A stretch of 64,000 nt of DNA from Manihot esculenta. Its lineage: Eukaryota > Streptophyta > Magnoliopsida > Malpighiales > Euphorbiaceae. Below, one piece after another: positions 1 through 11,300 of the stretch; the stretch's first letter is position 1; each line of letters starts with the position of its first letter. The stretch lies in the NCBI RefSeq assembly GCF_001659605.2, contig NC_035172.2:31547342-31611341 (forward strand). The letters run 5' to 3'. The position numbers were made by a program, and so were the translations under genes. The notes beneath the pieces were generated by a model. The model saw only the letters and a list, made by a program, of their open reading frames with translations. It had not been told where the DNA came from and did no database searches.

Positions 1-1802
1 CGGCAATCCATCAAAAATGTTAAAACCATTTTATCTAAATTCGTTGCAGATCCGTCGGAAACATTAATTTTTTTTTATAAAATCGATCGCAAATCCAGAA
101 CAATTATTTATATTTTAAATAATATTCTTAATAAAAATATTTTTTGAATTTTATTCAGATATTCTTATAATATAAATAATTTATAACTAAAAAATAAATT
201 CAATATAAATTAAAAGTCATTTATAATCGTTATAATTCAGGTTAATACACACAAATACTTCACAATGTTTATAAAATTGAAAGTTTAGAACAAATCCATA
301 TATTTAAAAATATTCATAAAGTTTAAAATAAATCTATCAGTTTGCTGAAATATCTGATGGAGAAGTAGTATCTACAGTTGTGTGATGATGAGAATGTGTT
401 TGCTTGTGGAATATGCTCTCATATTTCCTCTTGCACCTTTCTTGTCTCATGTATTTCATTTATAGAGAGCTGCTGGCTATGTCCTCTACCTCCAGATAAT
501 ATTGCTCTTCAAGACATCTGAAAAATAATTACATATAAATTTCAATTAACAATAATTATAAATAATAATAAAACATTAAATAATAAGTCTTTAAAAACAT
601 ATAAAAATAAATTTTAGACTCACGATAAATTATTAATATCGCATATGACTAAAACTCATGTTGATCTATGTCGCTAGCTAAATGAATTATTTGTATGTAC
701 TTACGGTTAATTACATTTACCAATCAATAACACATCAGAAGTGACCACAAAATACAAAAGAAACTATATACATGAAATATAAAATAATATCCCAAATAAA
801 TATTTTTATTTTTCTTTATATTTTACATCAATTAATGAGTTATTACAATATCTAAATGCTAAAATCCATCCTTGCATTTGCATATATACCATTCAACTGT
901 ACAAAATGGCTTAAAAGTAAATTAGCAACAAAATTAAAATTAGCCACTGACTAGGCGATGCAAGTGCACTACTGCACAGCAAGTGCAGCTTGTTGTTGCA
1001 CTTGTAGCAAGAACAGGTATGTTAACAATTTACAAGTTAATTAAGCCCAACACAAACATCAATACCATCTCCTAAAGAAATCCATCAGGACATATTCACA
1101 CACATGCACATAAACATGTGTGCCATCTATCACTGTTAACTGATGTTAAATGATTTGAAGATGGGAAAAAAAACGATACAGTTTACCTTCTGGGAGTATC
1201 TTTCTATTGGTTCATTATGCCACAAGTCTACATACATTCTCGCATTCAAGATGAATGCACACATATACTCCCACAAAGAGAACATGGGAAAGCAATAAAA
1301 TGTAAACTGAACATTTAAGCTCAACTACTGCCCCGTTAAGGTAAATTAACAAGCTCCAAGTTCAAACAGTCCATTCTTGAGTTATCAACACTTGGACATA
1401 ACTACAGTAATCACATTTTGTGTTATTCGGACTAAAGTATGAGTGCCAGAAATGGATATATATTCTTGTGTCTAACTCGCCAACTTTCTAAATAGAAAAT
1501 ATAGGGATATAGATATAAATTTAGCCTAGGCTATGCTATGCTATATAAAATAAAATAGCATAGAAAATATCAAATTCTGAAATAATAAGTATAGCCTATA
1601 TAGATTATCAAATACAACTAAATACATATCTAAAATATAACTAAATAATTATTCTCTATCCAAGAAAGAAACAAAGGTCTTGTTACCTACGCCCACCATC
1701 TTGAGAAAAAAGACAGCTTTATTAGTTATAATATTCATTTTAAAGGTCTCTTGGAATTTAAGTGTCCGACTAAATGAATATGTGTCAGACACATATTTTA
1801 TG
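1..1802. other. AT-rich flanking host sequence, no gene recognised
   Basis: This stretch is AT-rich with frequent stops in all frames and no retrotransposon similarity that I can see. On the minus strand around 360-520 there is a short stretch that reads like a gene end (acceptor-like TTTTTCAG, then about 18 open codons), but it is too short to call. Two perfect palindromes are visible: 10-bp arms at 1777-1786 and 1788-1797 around a single base, and 8-bp arms at 980-987 and 997-1004 around a 9-base loop. Either could be a remnant of an old small transposon. Nothing else can be supported. Confidence 0.5.
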
Positions 1803-1872
1803 TCGTATCACATGTTGTGTGGTGTCGACATGGACCACCGTCGTATCACATGTTGTGTGGTGTCGACATGGA
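1803..1872. repeat. Two-copy tandem duplication, 38-bp period
   Basis: A 32-base block beginning TCGTATCACATG at 1803 recurs without mismatch from 1841, giving a 38-bp period with a 6-base spacer CCACCG. The spacer is complementary to CGGTGG just after the second copy. The high identity suggests a recent local duplication. No function is suggested. Confidence 0.75.
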
Positions 1873-1958
1873 TTCGGTGGTAAAATGAATAGTCAAAAAA
1901 GTATCCGATATCACAATTAATTATGTCTACCTAATTTCAACCAATATAATGTCCATAC

Positions 1959-2482
1959 TTAGGGATGTAAACGGTTAGGGTACCCGCAAAAATTAAACTA
2001 TCCGAACTCGATTTAAATTAGCAATATCTGAACCCGTCCTGAATCCATTTAAAAATTAATTTAACTTATCCGAATCTGTCCCAAACTCTATTATTATCTG
2101 AATAAAATTCGAACCCGTTTAGTCTTATATATTTTAATTAATAATTTATATAAAAAATATTTTTCATTAATAATTTTCATTTAAAAAATTCAATATTTCT
2201 AAAAAATATTTAAAATTTGATTTTTAAATAAAAATATAAAAAAAATTTATAAATATTATTGTAAAATATATTTTTTATATTAAATTAATTATTTATATAA
2301 ATGGGTTCGGATAGTGGATACCCTATACATAAAATCCGAACCCGATCCCGATCTGAACCCGCAACGGATATTATTTTTTAAATTTGAACCTGTCCCAAAC
2401 CCGATTATAATTATCCAAATCCGTTCTATTAGGGTTCGATCGGATCGGGTACCCGAAAATACCCGATCCGTTGTCATCCCTA
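1959..2482. mobile_element. MITE-like non-autonomous DNA transposon, hAT-like
   Basis: The ends form imperfect terminal inverted repeats: TAGGGATGTAAACGG at 1960 on the left and, read on the minus strand from 2482, TAGGGATGACAACGG on the right. Both ends continue into GGGTACCCG-rich sequence, while the centre is AT-rich. The flanks share CCATAC on both sides (left 1953-1958, right 2485-2490), compatible with a decayed 8-bp target duplication of the hAT type. There is no transposase. Short open frames on both strands here are by-products of the inverted-repeat composition. The superfamily assignment is an inference from end sequence and duplication length. Confidence 0.6.
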
Positions 2483-3217
2483 TACCATACCTCCACATAT
2501 TTTCAATTTTTCTTTTCAAGGTCTCTCTCAAAACAATGATAAAAATCAATTAGCATTAGGATTTAGAAGCCTTCATGCAAGAAATTTAAGCATATGGAAT
2601 GTACTTTATGGTATCAAATGGCCTCTTAAACCATTGAAAAGAGGGAAAGTTACAATCATAATAACAAAATAAGAAGGAACATTATAATTTAACAAAAAGA
2701 TGCATAGAAAATCACATAATCATCCCACTAGAGATAAACATAAAGAAAGCAGTATTTTACAAGTTCAATGGATTAGATGATTTACAAATTTAATATGTAC
2801 ATATGTAGATATTTATGGAAGAAGTTGATCAATAAACCAAGTCACTCAATTAAAATGCTTTCCTAAGCAAAGACCATCCACGTCACCCAAAATTTTAATA
2901 AAATTAATTAATTAATCTTTATAATTCTTAACTCAAATTAAAATATCCTTCATCTTCTCAAATTAACAGATTCTGTTAGTTTTATGTGACTGTTGACATT
3001 ACCCTTTTGTAATAAAAAAACAGTACATCACTGCTACCTCTCTCCACTTATCCACCATTTATCAATTTAAACCATATCACAAGTCCAAGGAAGTTTCTTC
3101 CCTTGCCAGATTCCTTTTAATTAGTCTATCTGCCATCACTAACCAAAAGCATGTAAAAGATGAACATATTATCAAATGAAAATTAAAAATAAAATTGAAA
3201 AACAAACTGATTAAAGA
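2483..3217. other. AT-rich host sequence, nothing recognised
   Basis: I see no coding potential, repeat or RNA gene here. If the candidate minus-strand exon at 3218-3469 is real, this would contain its 3' UTR and downstream region. No diagnostic polyadenylation signal stands out from the AT-rich background. Confidence 0.4.
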
Positions 3218-3469
3218 TCACACATAAAAACCCATTCTTCTAGATCTTCTTCCATCAACTAAAATTGAGCCAAGGTCATTGCACAGGCTAGTCCCTTCAT
3301 TAGAACTTTTGTTCTCTGCTCTTGAGCTGCTTTCTGTGCTGCTATTTAAAAGAGAACAAAATGTTGTCTTTTGCAAGACCCCAGTTGGAGATGAACTTAT
3401 ATGAGGACTCTTGTCCCATCCCCTTGTCAAGAGAGATTTAGCATCGATGAATTCTTGCATTTTGAAATA
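3218..3469 (-). CDS. Possible last exon of a host gene, function unknown
   Basis: This is a minus-strand open stretch of about 83 codons ending at a stop at 3218-3220. It is serine-rich with a basic cluster (GRRSRR) four residues before the C-terminal GFYV. The frame can extend three codons upstream of the first ATG (3458-3460) to an AG at 3470-3471 that would serve as a splice acceptor, with an in-frame stop just beyond it, so an exon starting at 3469 is plausible. Its base composition differs from the AT-rich surroundings and it resembles no retrotransposon part. The acceptor has a poor pyrimidine tract. I do not recognise the protein family. If real, element C inserted only about 160 bp upstream, inside an intron or the 5' part of the gene. 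It may equally be a chance open frame. Confidence 0.3.
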   Translation of the reverse strand, partial: YFKMQEFIDAKSLLTRGWDKSPHISSSPTGVLQKTTFCSLLNSSTESSSRAENKSSNEGTSLCNDLGSILVDGRRSRRMGFYV

Positions 3470-3627
3470 CTGTTATTGGTATTGTGCAAGACCTACCCAA
3501 GTGGACCACCCATTGAAATTTCTTAAGGAATAAAAAAGAAAATCTTTGCTCCTCTCTATGTTTTCCAAATCCAAACAAACTCAGTCTTTCTGCATCTTAA
3601 AATTTTTTTCACAGAAAAATTTTCGAC
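3470..3627. other. Host sequence up to the insertion point of element C
   Basis: This short non-coding stretch ends with TCGAC at 3623-3627, the left copy of the target-site duplication of element C. The matching TCGAC lies at 58048-58052. Confidence 0.7.
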
Positions 3628-5775
3628 TATAACGACCCGAAATCCGGATCGTTACCGGCGCTAGGATCCAGATCGGCTTAAGGTCGCCGGGACCCGTAGC
3701 AAGCCTAACATACATCCTATACACCTGTTAAATCCCATACATGATCAAACATATACATAAAATTTAAACTTTTTCTTTCATTTACCAAGCTCAACCTGTG
3801 CATGCACAAACTCATAATCATAAAACCCCACACTGGAGCCCTCATCAAATGCTCCAATGGGGTAACATATCATACATTAAACTTGGTTTACATAAACATC
3901 ATAAAACATTACATAGATCATGTACCAAAGGGATTAACCATACACACTAGGGTCAAGCACGACTCTAAACCTCAATATACATCATTACACAATACTTTAC
4001 ATTACATTACATTACATTGTCTTTCATGTCCATAACTAATCTATTACATACATAAACTTCTATTCCTGTTGACTTCCTGGTCTAGCCCGCACCTGCAAAC
4101 CTGAGGGTTAAGGGAATGGAGTGAGCTATTAGAGCCTAGTGAGCAGAATAATAAAAATATTTAAAATATATGCTATCATGGAATGCATCACATCACCGAC
4201 AAATCATATCAAGGATGAACTTGTCACCAATAGCCCTCTACATAACATTCCAATATGCCAGGGGCGTAGAATGGGCCTCACTGGTCTTTCTCTTACATTA
4301 ACATAACATAACATTCCAATATGCCAGGGGCGTAGAATGGGCCTCATTGGTCTTTCTCTTACATAGTGCCAGGGGCGTAGAATGGGCCTCACTGGTCTTT
4401 CATACCGTATCATCACCATATCATATCATATCATAGTGAGGGCTAAAGGATCATTCAATATTCATCCACATCATCATCATATTATGCAATGCAACATATT
4501 TGTGAATTCTAATACAAACAACCTAATATATATATCACATGGCATTCGTGATGCGTGAATCATGCTAAAACTTTCATTTGCTTTAAAATAAAAGAGTTGT
4601 GTTCTACTCACCTCAGGCTAGCTCTGAAAAGACACTGAAGCAGCTATCTCACTGCTGGGGTCCTCGGTTCCTCGGGTCCGAACCTACACAGGTGGACTCA
4701 AATGAGGGACCAAACATACATGAACATGACTCTAAACATCTCCCCAAAAACCCCCTAAAACACCTTAAAACAATCATAGAAATCATGCAGAGGAAGGCTG
4801 AATAGGGCACTTTCGGCGGCAGGTTCGGCGGTCAAAAGTCCCTCCAGAGCCGAAACTCAGCCACCTTCGGCGGCCGAAAGTGGTTCCAGAGCCGAAACTC
4901 CCCTCCAGAGCCGAAAGTCCAACTTTCGGGGGCAGGGTTCGGCAGCCAAAAGCTTGCCTCCACAGGCAGGTTCGGCGGCCGAAAGTCCTTCGGTTGCCGA
5001 ACCTGAGTTCTTCCAAAGTGGCAGAACTCAGCCTCCACATGCACATTTTGCCTCCCAAACCTTTCAAACATGCATTTAGCTATTCTACAACATGCATAAA
5101 CACATACATAAGCATGTAGGGGTCTCAAACTAACCTAAACCCCAACACAAACACATATAGCAACTCATACAACTTACATTATCCATAAACTCAACATTAC
5201 CCTAACAACAATCAACTAACTTAAGCATGCATTTCTACCCCATAAACTTTCATAAAATATACAAGGAGGGTAGGATCTAAGCTTACCTCTTGAAGATCAA
5301 GAGGAGATGCGATCCTTAACTTGGAGATGGGAGAAATCTAGTTCCTTGGGTCTCCAAGCTCCAAAACTTGATCTTTAGCTCAAAACTTCAAAAACCAAGT
5401 TAAAACTTGTTAAAACTTGCAAGATTTGAAGAAAATCATCAAAACCAACCATGGGAGGGCATGGACTCACCGTTAACCGAAAATAGAGGAGAAAACTCGC
5501 CCATTTTCGGCCATGGGGTCTTTTATAGGTGGCTGGCCAGACCACCTTCGGAAGCCAAAGGTGACTCCAAAACTCTACCATGTTCGGCGACCGAACCTGG
5601 ATTTCCATCTATGGTCATTTTCATTCAAAACTCAATTTCTTTCTTACTTAAAACCATAAAATACATAAAAAAAATATTTTGTAAAAACATGATTTTACCC
5701 TTCTAGAGGTTTTCGACATTCGAGATTCCACCGGACGGTAGGAATTCCGATACCGGAGTCTAGCCGGGTATTACA
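3628..5775 (-). repeat. Element C 3' LTR
   Basis: This complete LTR is oriented minus, so its start TGTAATACCCGGCTAG is at the right edge and its end at 3628. It carries a U3-like promoter-proximal palindrome cluster, splice-signal-like sites, a three-unit CCAG...CTGG hairpin array near 4255-4400, and a second TTCGGC palindrome cluster near 4810-5010. Compared with the 5' LTR (56203-58047 part) it lacks segments between palindromes near 4870-4910, consistent with recombination between repeat units. It retains about 16 bases near 3849-3865 that the 5' LTR lacks. Confidence 0.92.
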
Positions 5776-5790
5776 TTCTCCCCCCTTAAG
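5776..5790 (-). other. Polypurine tract of element C
   Basis: On the minus strand this reads CTTAAGGGGGGAGAA and directly abuts the 3' LTR, the position of the plus-strand primer in LTR retroelements. Just beyond it is the inverted pair GAACATTCGGGG/CCCCGAATGTTC, also seen next to the other tracts of this family. Confidence 0.9.
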
Positions 5791-5854
5791 AACATTCATC
5801 CCCGAATGTTCACCAAACAAGCATAACATAGCATAAATACAAAACACATAACAC

Positions 5855-6988
5855 TCACCTTAAAAGAGATGAGGATATTGCTGGAGCATGGACTCCCGTG
5901 TCTCCCAGGTACATTCCTCGATGTTGTGGTGATTCCAAAGGACTTTCACGGATTTCCTTGTTCCTCAATTTTCTGATCTTCGTGTCTAGAATCCGTACTG
6001 GCTGCTCAACATAGGTGAGATCTTCTAGGATCTCCACATCAGGCTCACTAAGAACCTTGCCCGGATCTGACACGAATTTCCTTAACATGGAAACATGGAA
6101 AACCGGATGGATTCTCTCCATAGAAGCAGGTAAGTCCAACTTGTACGATACCTTCCCAATCTTTTGCAAGATTTCAAAGGGTCCGATGTACCATGGAGCT
6201 AGCTTACCTTTCTTCTCGAACCGAATCACCCCTTTCATAGGAGACACCTTGAGCAACACCAAATCTCCCTCCTGAAACTCTACTTGCCTTCTGCGGATAT
6301 CTGCATAACTCTTTTGCCTGCTCACAGCAGTCTTGATCCTTTCTCTGATAATTGGCACTACCCTACTGGTAATCTCTACTAACTCAGGCCCTGCTAAGGA
6401 CCTCTCTCCAACTTCTTCCCAACAGACAGGTGACCTGCACTTCCTCCCATACAAAGCTTCATATGGAGCCATCCCTATGCTAGCATGATAGCTATTATTG
6501 TAGGCAAACTCCACCAAGGGTAGATGCTGCCTCTAAGAACCGCCAAAATCTAGCACGCACATTCTGAGCATATCTTCTATTATCTGGATGGTCCTCTCTG
6601 ATTGTCCGTCCGTCTGAGGATGGAAAGCAGTGCTGAAGTCTAGCCTGGTACCCATAGCACTCTGCAGACTCCGCCAAAACCTGGAGGTGAACTGGGGCCC
6701 TCTATCAGACACTATTGAAACAGGAGCCCCATGCAATCTGACCACTTCATCAACAAACACCTGCACCAATTTGTCCATAGAATAGCCACTCCTGACAGGG
6801 ATGAAGTGAGCATATTTGGTCAGTCTATCCACAATCACCCATATGGAGTCCAATCTATTGGACGTCGCCGGTAACCCCACCACGAAATCCATAGCTATAT
6901 TCTCTCATTTCCACTCTGGAATCGGTAGTGGGTTAAGCATTCCAGCCGACTTCTGATGTTCCAGCTTGACCCTTTGACATACCTCGCA
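5855..6988 (-). pseudogene. Element C integrase and chromodomain part of pol, broken
   Basis: The minus-strand frames cover the integrase core ([28 protein letters not shown], i.e. the D,D,E triad) from 6892 down to 6533. They continue through the C-terminal region ([33 protein letters not shown]) to 5855. Lesions visible against sibling copies are: a TGG to TGA stop just upstream of the core near 6900; a TGG to TAG stop near 6534 between GGS and RQHL; and a 5-base deletion near 5950 that shifts the chromodomain-like tail out of frame after RNKEI. Upstream the gene is cut at 6988 by element A and resumes at 26712. The family role is integration of the cDNA; this copy cannot encode an intact enzyme. 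Confidence 0.9.
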
Positions 6989-7162
6989 TGTAATACCCGG
7001 CTAGACTCCGGTATCGGAATTCCTACCGTCCGGTGGAATCTCGGATGTCGGAGACCTCTAGAAGGGTAAAACCATGTTTTCATGAAATGTTTTAGTGTTT
7101 TTGATGATTTTAAGTAAAGAGGAAATGAGTTTTTGAATAAAAACACCCTTAGAGGAAAACTC

Positions 7163-7335
7163 AGGTTCGGCCGTCGAAACTCAAAGTTCGGCCGCCGAAC
7201 ATGCATGCATTTCGGGCGTGCTTTAGGCCCCCGAAGGCATAAGTGAGGGAAGTCCAGGTTCGGCCGCCGAACCTCAAGTTCGGCTGCCGAACATGGCATG
7301 CATGCGGAGGCACGTTCGGCCCCCGAACGTGGCCT
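7163..7335. repeat. Palindrome cluster next to the LTR promoter
   Basis: Several copies of the hyphenated palindrome TTCGGCCGCCGAA and one-base variants (TTCGGCTGCCGAA, centre CCC) lie just upstream of the TATA box. Each has 6-bp perfectly complementary arms around one base. The segment is far more GC-rich than the rest of the LTR. Equivalent clusters occur at the same relative position in A, B, C, D, E, G, H and I. Confidence 0.8.
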
Positions 7336-7345
7336 GGCCAGCCAC

Positions 7346-7352
7346 TATAAAA
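7346..7352 (+). promoter_or_regulatory. TATA box of the element A 5' LTR
   Basis: TATAAAA in the context CCACTATAAAAGGGTCCC lies 357 bp into the LTR. The same site is at 24737 in the 3' LTR, at 59797 in element I, on the minus strand at 54144-54149 in element H, and as CCTATAAAGAG at 42159 in element G. Conservation across diverged copies supports a promoter, with transcription starting roughly 30 bp downstream. Confidence 0.7.
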
Positions 7353-8196
7353 GGGTCCCTTAGCCGAAAACGGGCGAGCTTTTCCCCATTTTCGGCCAAG
7401 GTGAGCTCTCCGCTGTCCCTCACCAATCTTTGGTGTTTTTCCTCTAGATCTTTCAAGATTTTCATCTGTTTTAACTTTGTTTTGAAGATTTGAGCTTTTG
7501 AGCAAAGTTTTGGAGCTTAGAGGTTCAAGAACCCACTCTCTCCCACCTCCGAGTTTTAGGTCGTCTCTCTCTCGATCTTCAAGAGGTAAGAGCTGATCTT
7601 AAGCTCATTGTATGTTTTAAGTAAGTTTTAAGTAGATCTATGGGGGTAGAATACATGTTTAGGTTATGGTTATGTTTATGGGTATAAATGTATATTCATG
7701 AACAATGTGGCTTGTAAATGTATGTTTGATGTGTTGTAGTTGGGGTTTAAGGTAGTTTGAGACCCCTAGGAGCTTGTATGCATGTTTTGGTTGAGCTAAA
7801 TGCATGTTGGTTTGAGTTTGGAGGCATTTGTGCATGTTTGAACCAAGTTTCTGCCCTTTGGGAGAAACCAGGTTCGGCAGCCGAAGGGACTTTCGGCCGC
7901 CGAACCCTCTTATAGAGGCAGCCTTCGGCTGCCGAAGCTTGCCCTCGAAAGGAGACTTTCGTCTCTGTCTGGGAGTTTCGGCCGCCGAAGGTGCCGCCGA
8001 ACATGCATGAGTTTTGCCTCTGTCTGGGAGTTTTGGCCGCCGAAGGTGCCGCCGAACCTGCCGCCGAAAGTGCCCTGTCCAGCCTTCTTTTGCATGTTTT
8101 GCATGATTGTTTCATGATGTTCTAGGGGGTTTTTGGGGAGTAGTTTAGAGTTATGTTCATGTTTTGTTGGTCCCTCATTTGAGTCCACCTGTGTAG

Positions 8197-8269
8197 GTTC
8201 GGACCCGAGGAACCGAGGACCCCGGCAGTGAGTTCAGCTGCTTCTGAGTCAGTAGAGCTTCAGCTAGAG
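8197..8269 (+). other. Exon-like block in the LTR leader (predicted)
   Basis: The block is preceded by CCACCTGTGTAG and followed by GTGAGTAG, an acceptor- and donor-like pair. An upstream donor AAGAG/GTAAGA is at 7581-7591 and a downstream acceptor CCCCCAG/GATTGCAG at 8771-8784. Equivalent blocks of similar size are at 10419-10502 in B and 60698-60767 in I, and on the minus strand in D, E, H and C. Conservation of just these boundaries in diverged LTRs suggests a spliced leader. This is an inference; no transcript was seen. Confidence 0.4.
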
Positions 8270-8470
8270 GTGAGTAGAATAACTCTTATGCTTTTAAATA
8301 ATAAACCCGTTTTAGCATGATTCACGCATCATGAATGCCATGAGATATTTTAGGTTGTTTGCATTAGAAATCACGAATATGTTGCATTGCATAATATGTT
8401 GATGATGTGGATGAATGTTGAATGATCCTTTAGTCCTCGTATGTTATGATATGATGATGATACGGTACGA

Positions 8471-8624
8471 AAGACCAGTGAGGCCCATTCTACGCCCCTG
8501 GCACTATGTAAGAGAAAGACCAGTGAGGCCCATTCTACGCCCCTGGCATTATGGAATGTTATGTCATGCTATGTTATGATTATGTAAGAGAAAGACCAGT
8601 GAGGCCCATTCTACGCCCCTGGTA
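8471..8624 (+). repeat. Three-unit hairpin array in the LTR
   Basis: Three roughly 33-base units begin AAGACCAGTGAGG and end CGCCCCTGGCA (the last one CCTGGTA), separated by variable AT-rich spacers. CCAG at the unit start can pair with CTGG at its end. Homologous arrays with different sequence but the same arm arrangement occur in every LTR of the window. Confidence 0.8.
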
Positions 8625-10418
8625 CAGTTGGAACATGTAGAGGACTATAGGTGACAAATTCATCCTTGATGTGATTAGCTGTGATGTGATGCATTTCATG
8701 TTATCATATGTTTCAAATATTTTATTATTCTGCTCACTGGGCTCTAGTAGCTCACCCCTTTTCCCTAATCCCCCAGGATTGCAGGTACGGGCTAGACAGA
8801 GAAGTCAAGAAGAGTAAATTCTTGTAATTGTAATAGTTAGAAAGTGGACATGATGAATTGTAAGATGATGTAAAAGTTATGATTAGTTATGTCATGTATA
8901 TGTAGAGTATGAGATTGAGGTTTAGAAGTTGTGCTTGACCCTATGGATATTGTAATCCCTTTTGATACATGATCTTAATGTTTATTGATGACTATGTTTA
9001 GCCAACTCAACACATGTTATGCCACCCATTGGGGGCATTGATGAGATCCCACAGAGGGATTAAGTTTATGATTATAGCTATGTTCAGTGCATGCACAGGT
9101 TGAGTTTGGTGTATGAGAAAATGAATGAAATAAAAGTTTTAATTTTTATATATGTTGTTGATCATGTATGGGATTAAGCAGGTTCACAGGATGTATGTTA
9201 GGCTTGCTACGTGTAATACCCGGCTAGAATCCGGCATCGGAATTCCTGTCGTCCGGTGGAATCCGGGGTGTCGGACTTCTAGAGGAGGGTAGGATTTATG
9301 TTTTACTATGTGTTATGATGTGTGTTAATATGGTAAAGTCAAATGGAATTAAGTTTTGAGCTGAAATGACCCAAGGCTGATGAGCCAAGTTCGGCCGCCG
9401 AAGGGAAGTTCGGCCGCCGAAAGTGCCCAATGTTCGGCTGCCGTTGCATGGTTTTGCATGCGCTTCGGCAGCCGAAGCTGAGTCGGCCAGCCAGCGTTTG
9501 GGCATCCTTAGTCAGCATTTTGGACAGGTGTTGGCTCCAAACCCTGTCCAGAAGATTGGCCACGTCTCCCATGCTTTATTTGCTCAGTTTGAGCAGCTCA
9601 TGCACGAATTAGCTCGTGTTCAAAAGAGTTTGAAAGTTTTGACGAAAAACCTAGGTTTTGAGAGTTTGAGAGGGTGAAGAGAGTTGATTCGTTTCCCTTT
9701 GTTCAGGGTGTTTATCTTCTTATGACAGGAGGTAAGTGATGCTTTTGAACCTGTTTATATGTGTTCTGAAGGTTTTATAGGATTTATGAAGAGAGAGGCA
9801 TGTTTGGTGGTTTTGATGATTTATGTATGTATATATGTTTATGTGTTATGTTTGATTTGTTGTTTGGGGTTATTAGATAGTTTTGGACCCCTGTGAACAT
9901 ATACTTGCGTATATGTGTGTGGAATAGTTAAAGTATGCATGTTTGGAGATGTTGAAGGGAAGGAGGAGCTTGGTTTGCCGTCGGGCTGAGTTCTGGATGA
10001 ACTCAGGTTCTGCAGCCGAAGGTTCATTCGGCCGCCGAACCTCTTGCATGGTGGCTTAGGCTGCCACAGCTTGCCCCCGTGAGTTTTACATGTTCGGCTC
10101 TGTTTGGGGACTTCGGCCGCCGAAGGTGCCGCCGAAGGTTAGAGACTTTCGTCTCTGGAATGCCTTTTGGCCCCCGAAACTTGCCCCCGAAAGGGTTCGG
10201 CCGCCGAAGCTTGAGATTCGGCCGCCGAAGGTGCTTGAGTTTCGTCTCTGGAGAAGACGTTCGGCCGCCGAATCCGCCGCCGAAAGTGTTCTGTCCAGCC
10301 TTCTTTTGCATGCTTTGTATGGATAGTTGAGTGAGTTGAAAGGGATTCTTGGGGAGTGTAATAGAACTATTCAGAAGCTAGCTTGGTCCCTCATTTGCAT
10401 TTATCTGTATCTGTACAG

Positions 10419-10502
10419 ACCAGAGGAACCAGAGAGAGCAGCAGTGAGTACTGCTCCAGAGTTTTCAGAGCCTGCTCAGTCAGTCAGTCCAGTTAGCCAG
10501 AG
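10419..10502 (+). other. Exon-like block in the element B leader (predicted)
   Basis: This 84-bp block lies between an acceptor-like CTGTACAG and a donor-like AG/GTGAGT. It is the counterpart of 8197-8269 in A, whose sequence has diverged while the boundary signals have not. The matching last acceptor would be CCCCAG/TTTTGCAG near 11017. Predicted only. Confidence 0.35.
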
Positions 10503-11265
10503 GTGAGTGGAACTAAATTTAATCTTTTAATTGGAACATGAAATGCTTTTAGCATCAGTCATGCATCATGAGTATACCATAGGTTGATTGCATTAGTATC
10601 CACGAATATGTTGCATTGCATAGTTATCTGTTGATGTGAGTAAATGCTGAATGATCCAATAGTCATAGACAGGAAGTCCAGGAGCCTCTGACTATGCCCT
10701 GGCAAGTATAGTAAAGACCAGGAGCCTTTGACTACGCCCTGGCAGGTATAGTAAAGACCAGGAGCCTTTGACTACGCCCTGGCAATGGTAAGTACAGAGG
10801 TGTTATATACACATATACATATATGACAGGAAGACCAGGTGCTCGATTCTACGCCCTGGCACAGAGTTACTGGGACTATGTGGTGACAGGTTTACTCTTG
10901 GTGTGGTTTATCTGTGTTGTGACGCATTTCATGAGATCATGTTTTACTGAGATATTTTACTGTTCTACTCACTGGGCTATAGAGCTCATCCCACTCCCTT
11001 AACCCCAGTTTTGCAGGTTCAGTGGTCAGTGTACAGGGACAGTTCAGCAAAGTACAGAAAGAGTAAAAGAGCTTGTAATAGTATAGAGTGGACATGTAAA
11101 TTGTAAAGAGATGTTATAGTTGTGTATAACGTTAGAGTTGTGCTTGACTTAGTTGTATTGTGTTGTAAAGCTTTTGTTACATACATGATCTGTATATGTA
11201 TATATGTTTTATCACCAGGCTTAACAGGTATGAGTTAACCCATCTAGAGTAAGCTCTAGTCAGGG

Positions 11266-11300
11266 GTACAGAGTACAGAGTACAGAGTACAGAGTACAGA
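11266..11300. repeat. Microsatellite-like 7-bp repeat, five units
   Basis: Five tandem copies of GTACAGA. The 3' LTR has eleven units at 18714-18790. Confidence 0.95.

Larger units (their letters stand above)
6989..9211 (+). repeat. Element A 5' LTR, first part
   Basis: It begins TGTAATACCCGGCTAGACTC and is cut at 9211 by element B; the last 67 bp lie at 18974-19040. It contains a TATA box at 7346-7352, palindrome clusters at about 7163-7335 and 7870-8075, splice-signal-like sites (donor GT 7586, exon-like block 8197-8269, acceptor near 8784) and three hairpin units at 8471-8624. Relative to the 3' LTR it has lost 42 bp between two copies of CGCCGAACCTGCC near 8060. Confidence 0.95.

Noticed and set aside
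1531..1600. CTATGCTA/TAGCATAG inverted pair as a microRNA precursor
   Set aside because: Arms are very short in AT-rich sequence and no longer foldback is visible.
3961..4020. Short ACATT tandem run as a satellite or telomere-like repeat
   Set aside because: Only a few units within an LTR, shorter in the partner LTR near 56300; simple slippage explains it.
7747..8188. Overlapping Gly/Arg/Ala-rich open frames on both strands of the LTRs (also near 4783-5128, 9296-9677, 25138-25548, 45792-46193, 53422-53856, 57011-57343, 60215-60655)
   Set aside because: They are translations of the GC-rich palindrome arrays, appear in several frames and both strands at once, and change length with repeat losses. 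They are not conserved as proteins.
8471..8624. CRISPR-like spaced repeats
   Set aside because: Three or four units with related, AT-rich spacers in a plant LTR, repeated in every LTR copy; there are no cas genes and the host is a eukaryote.
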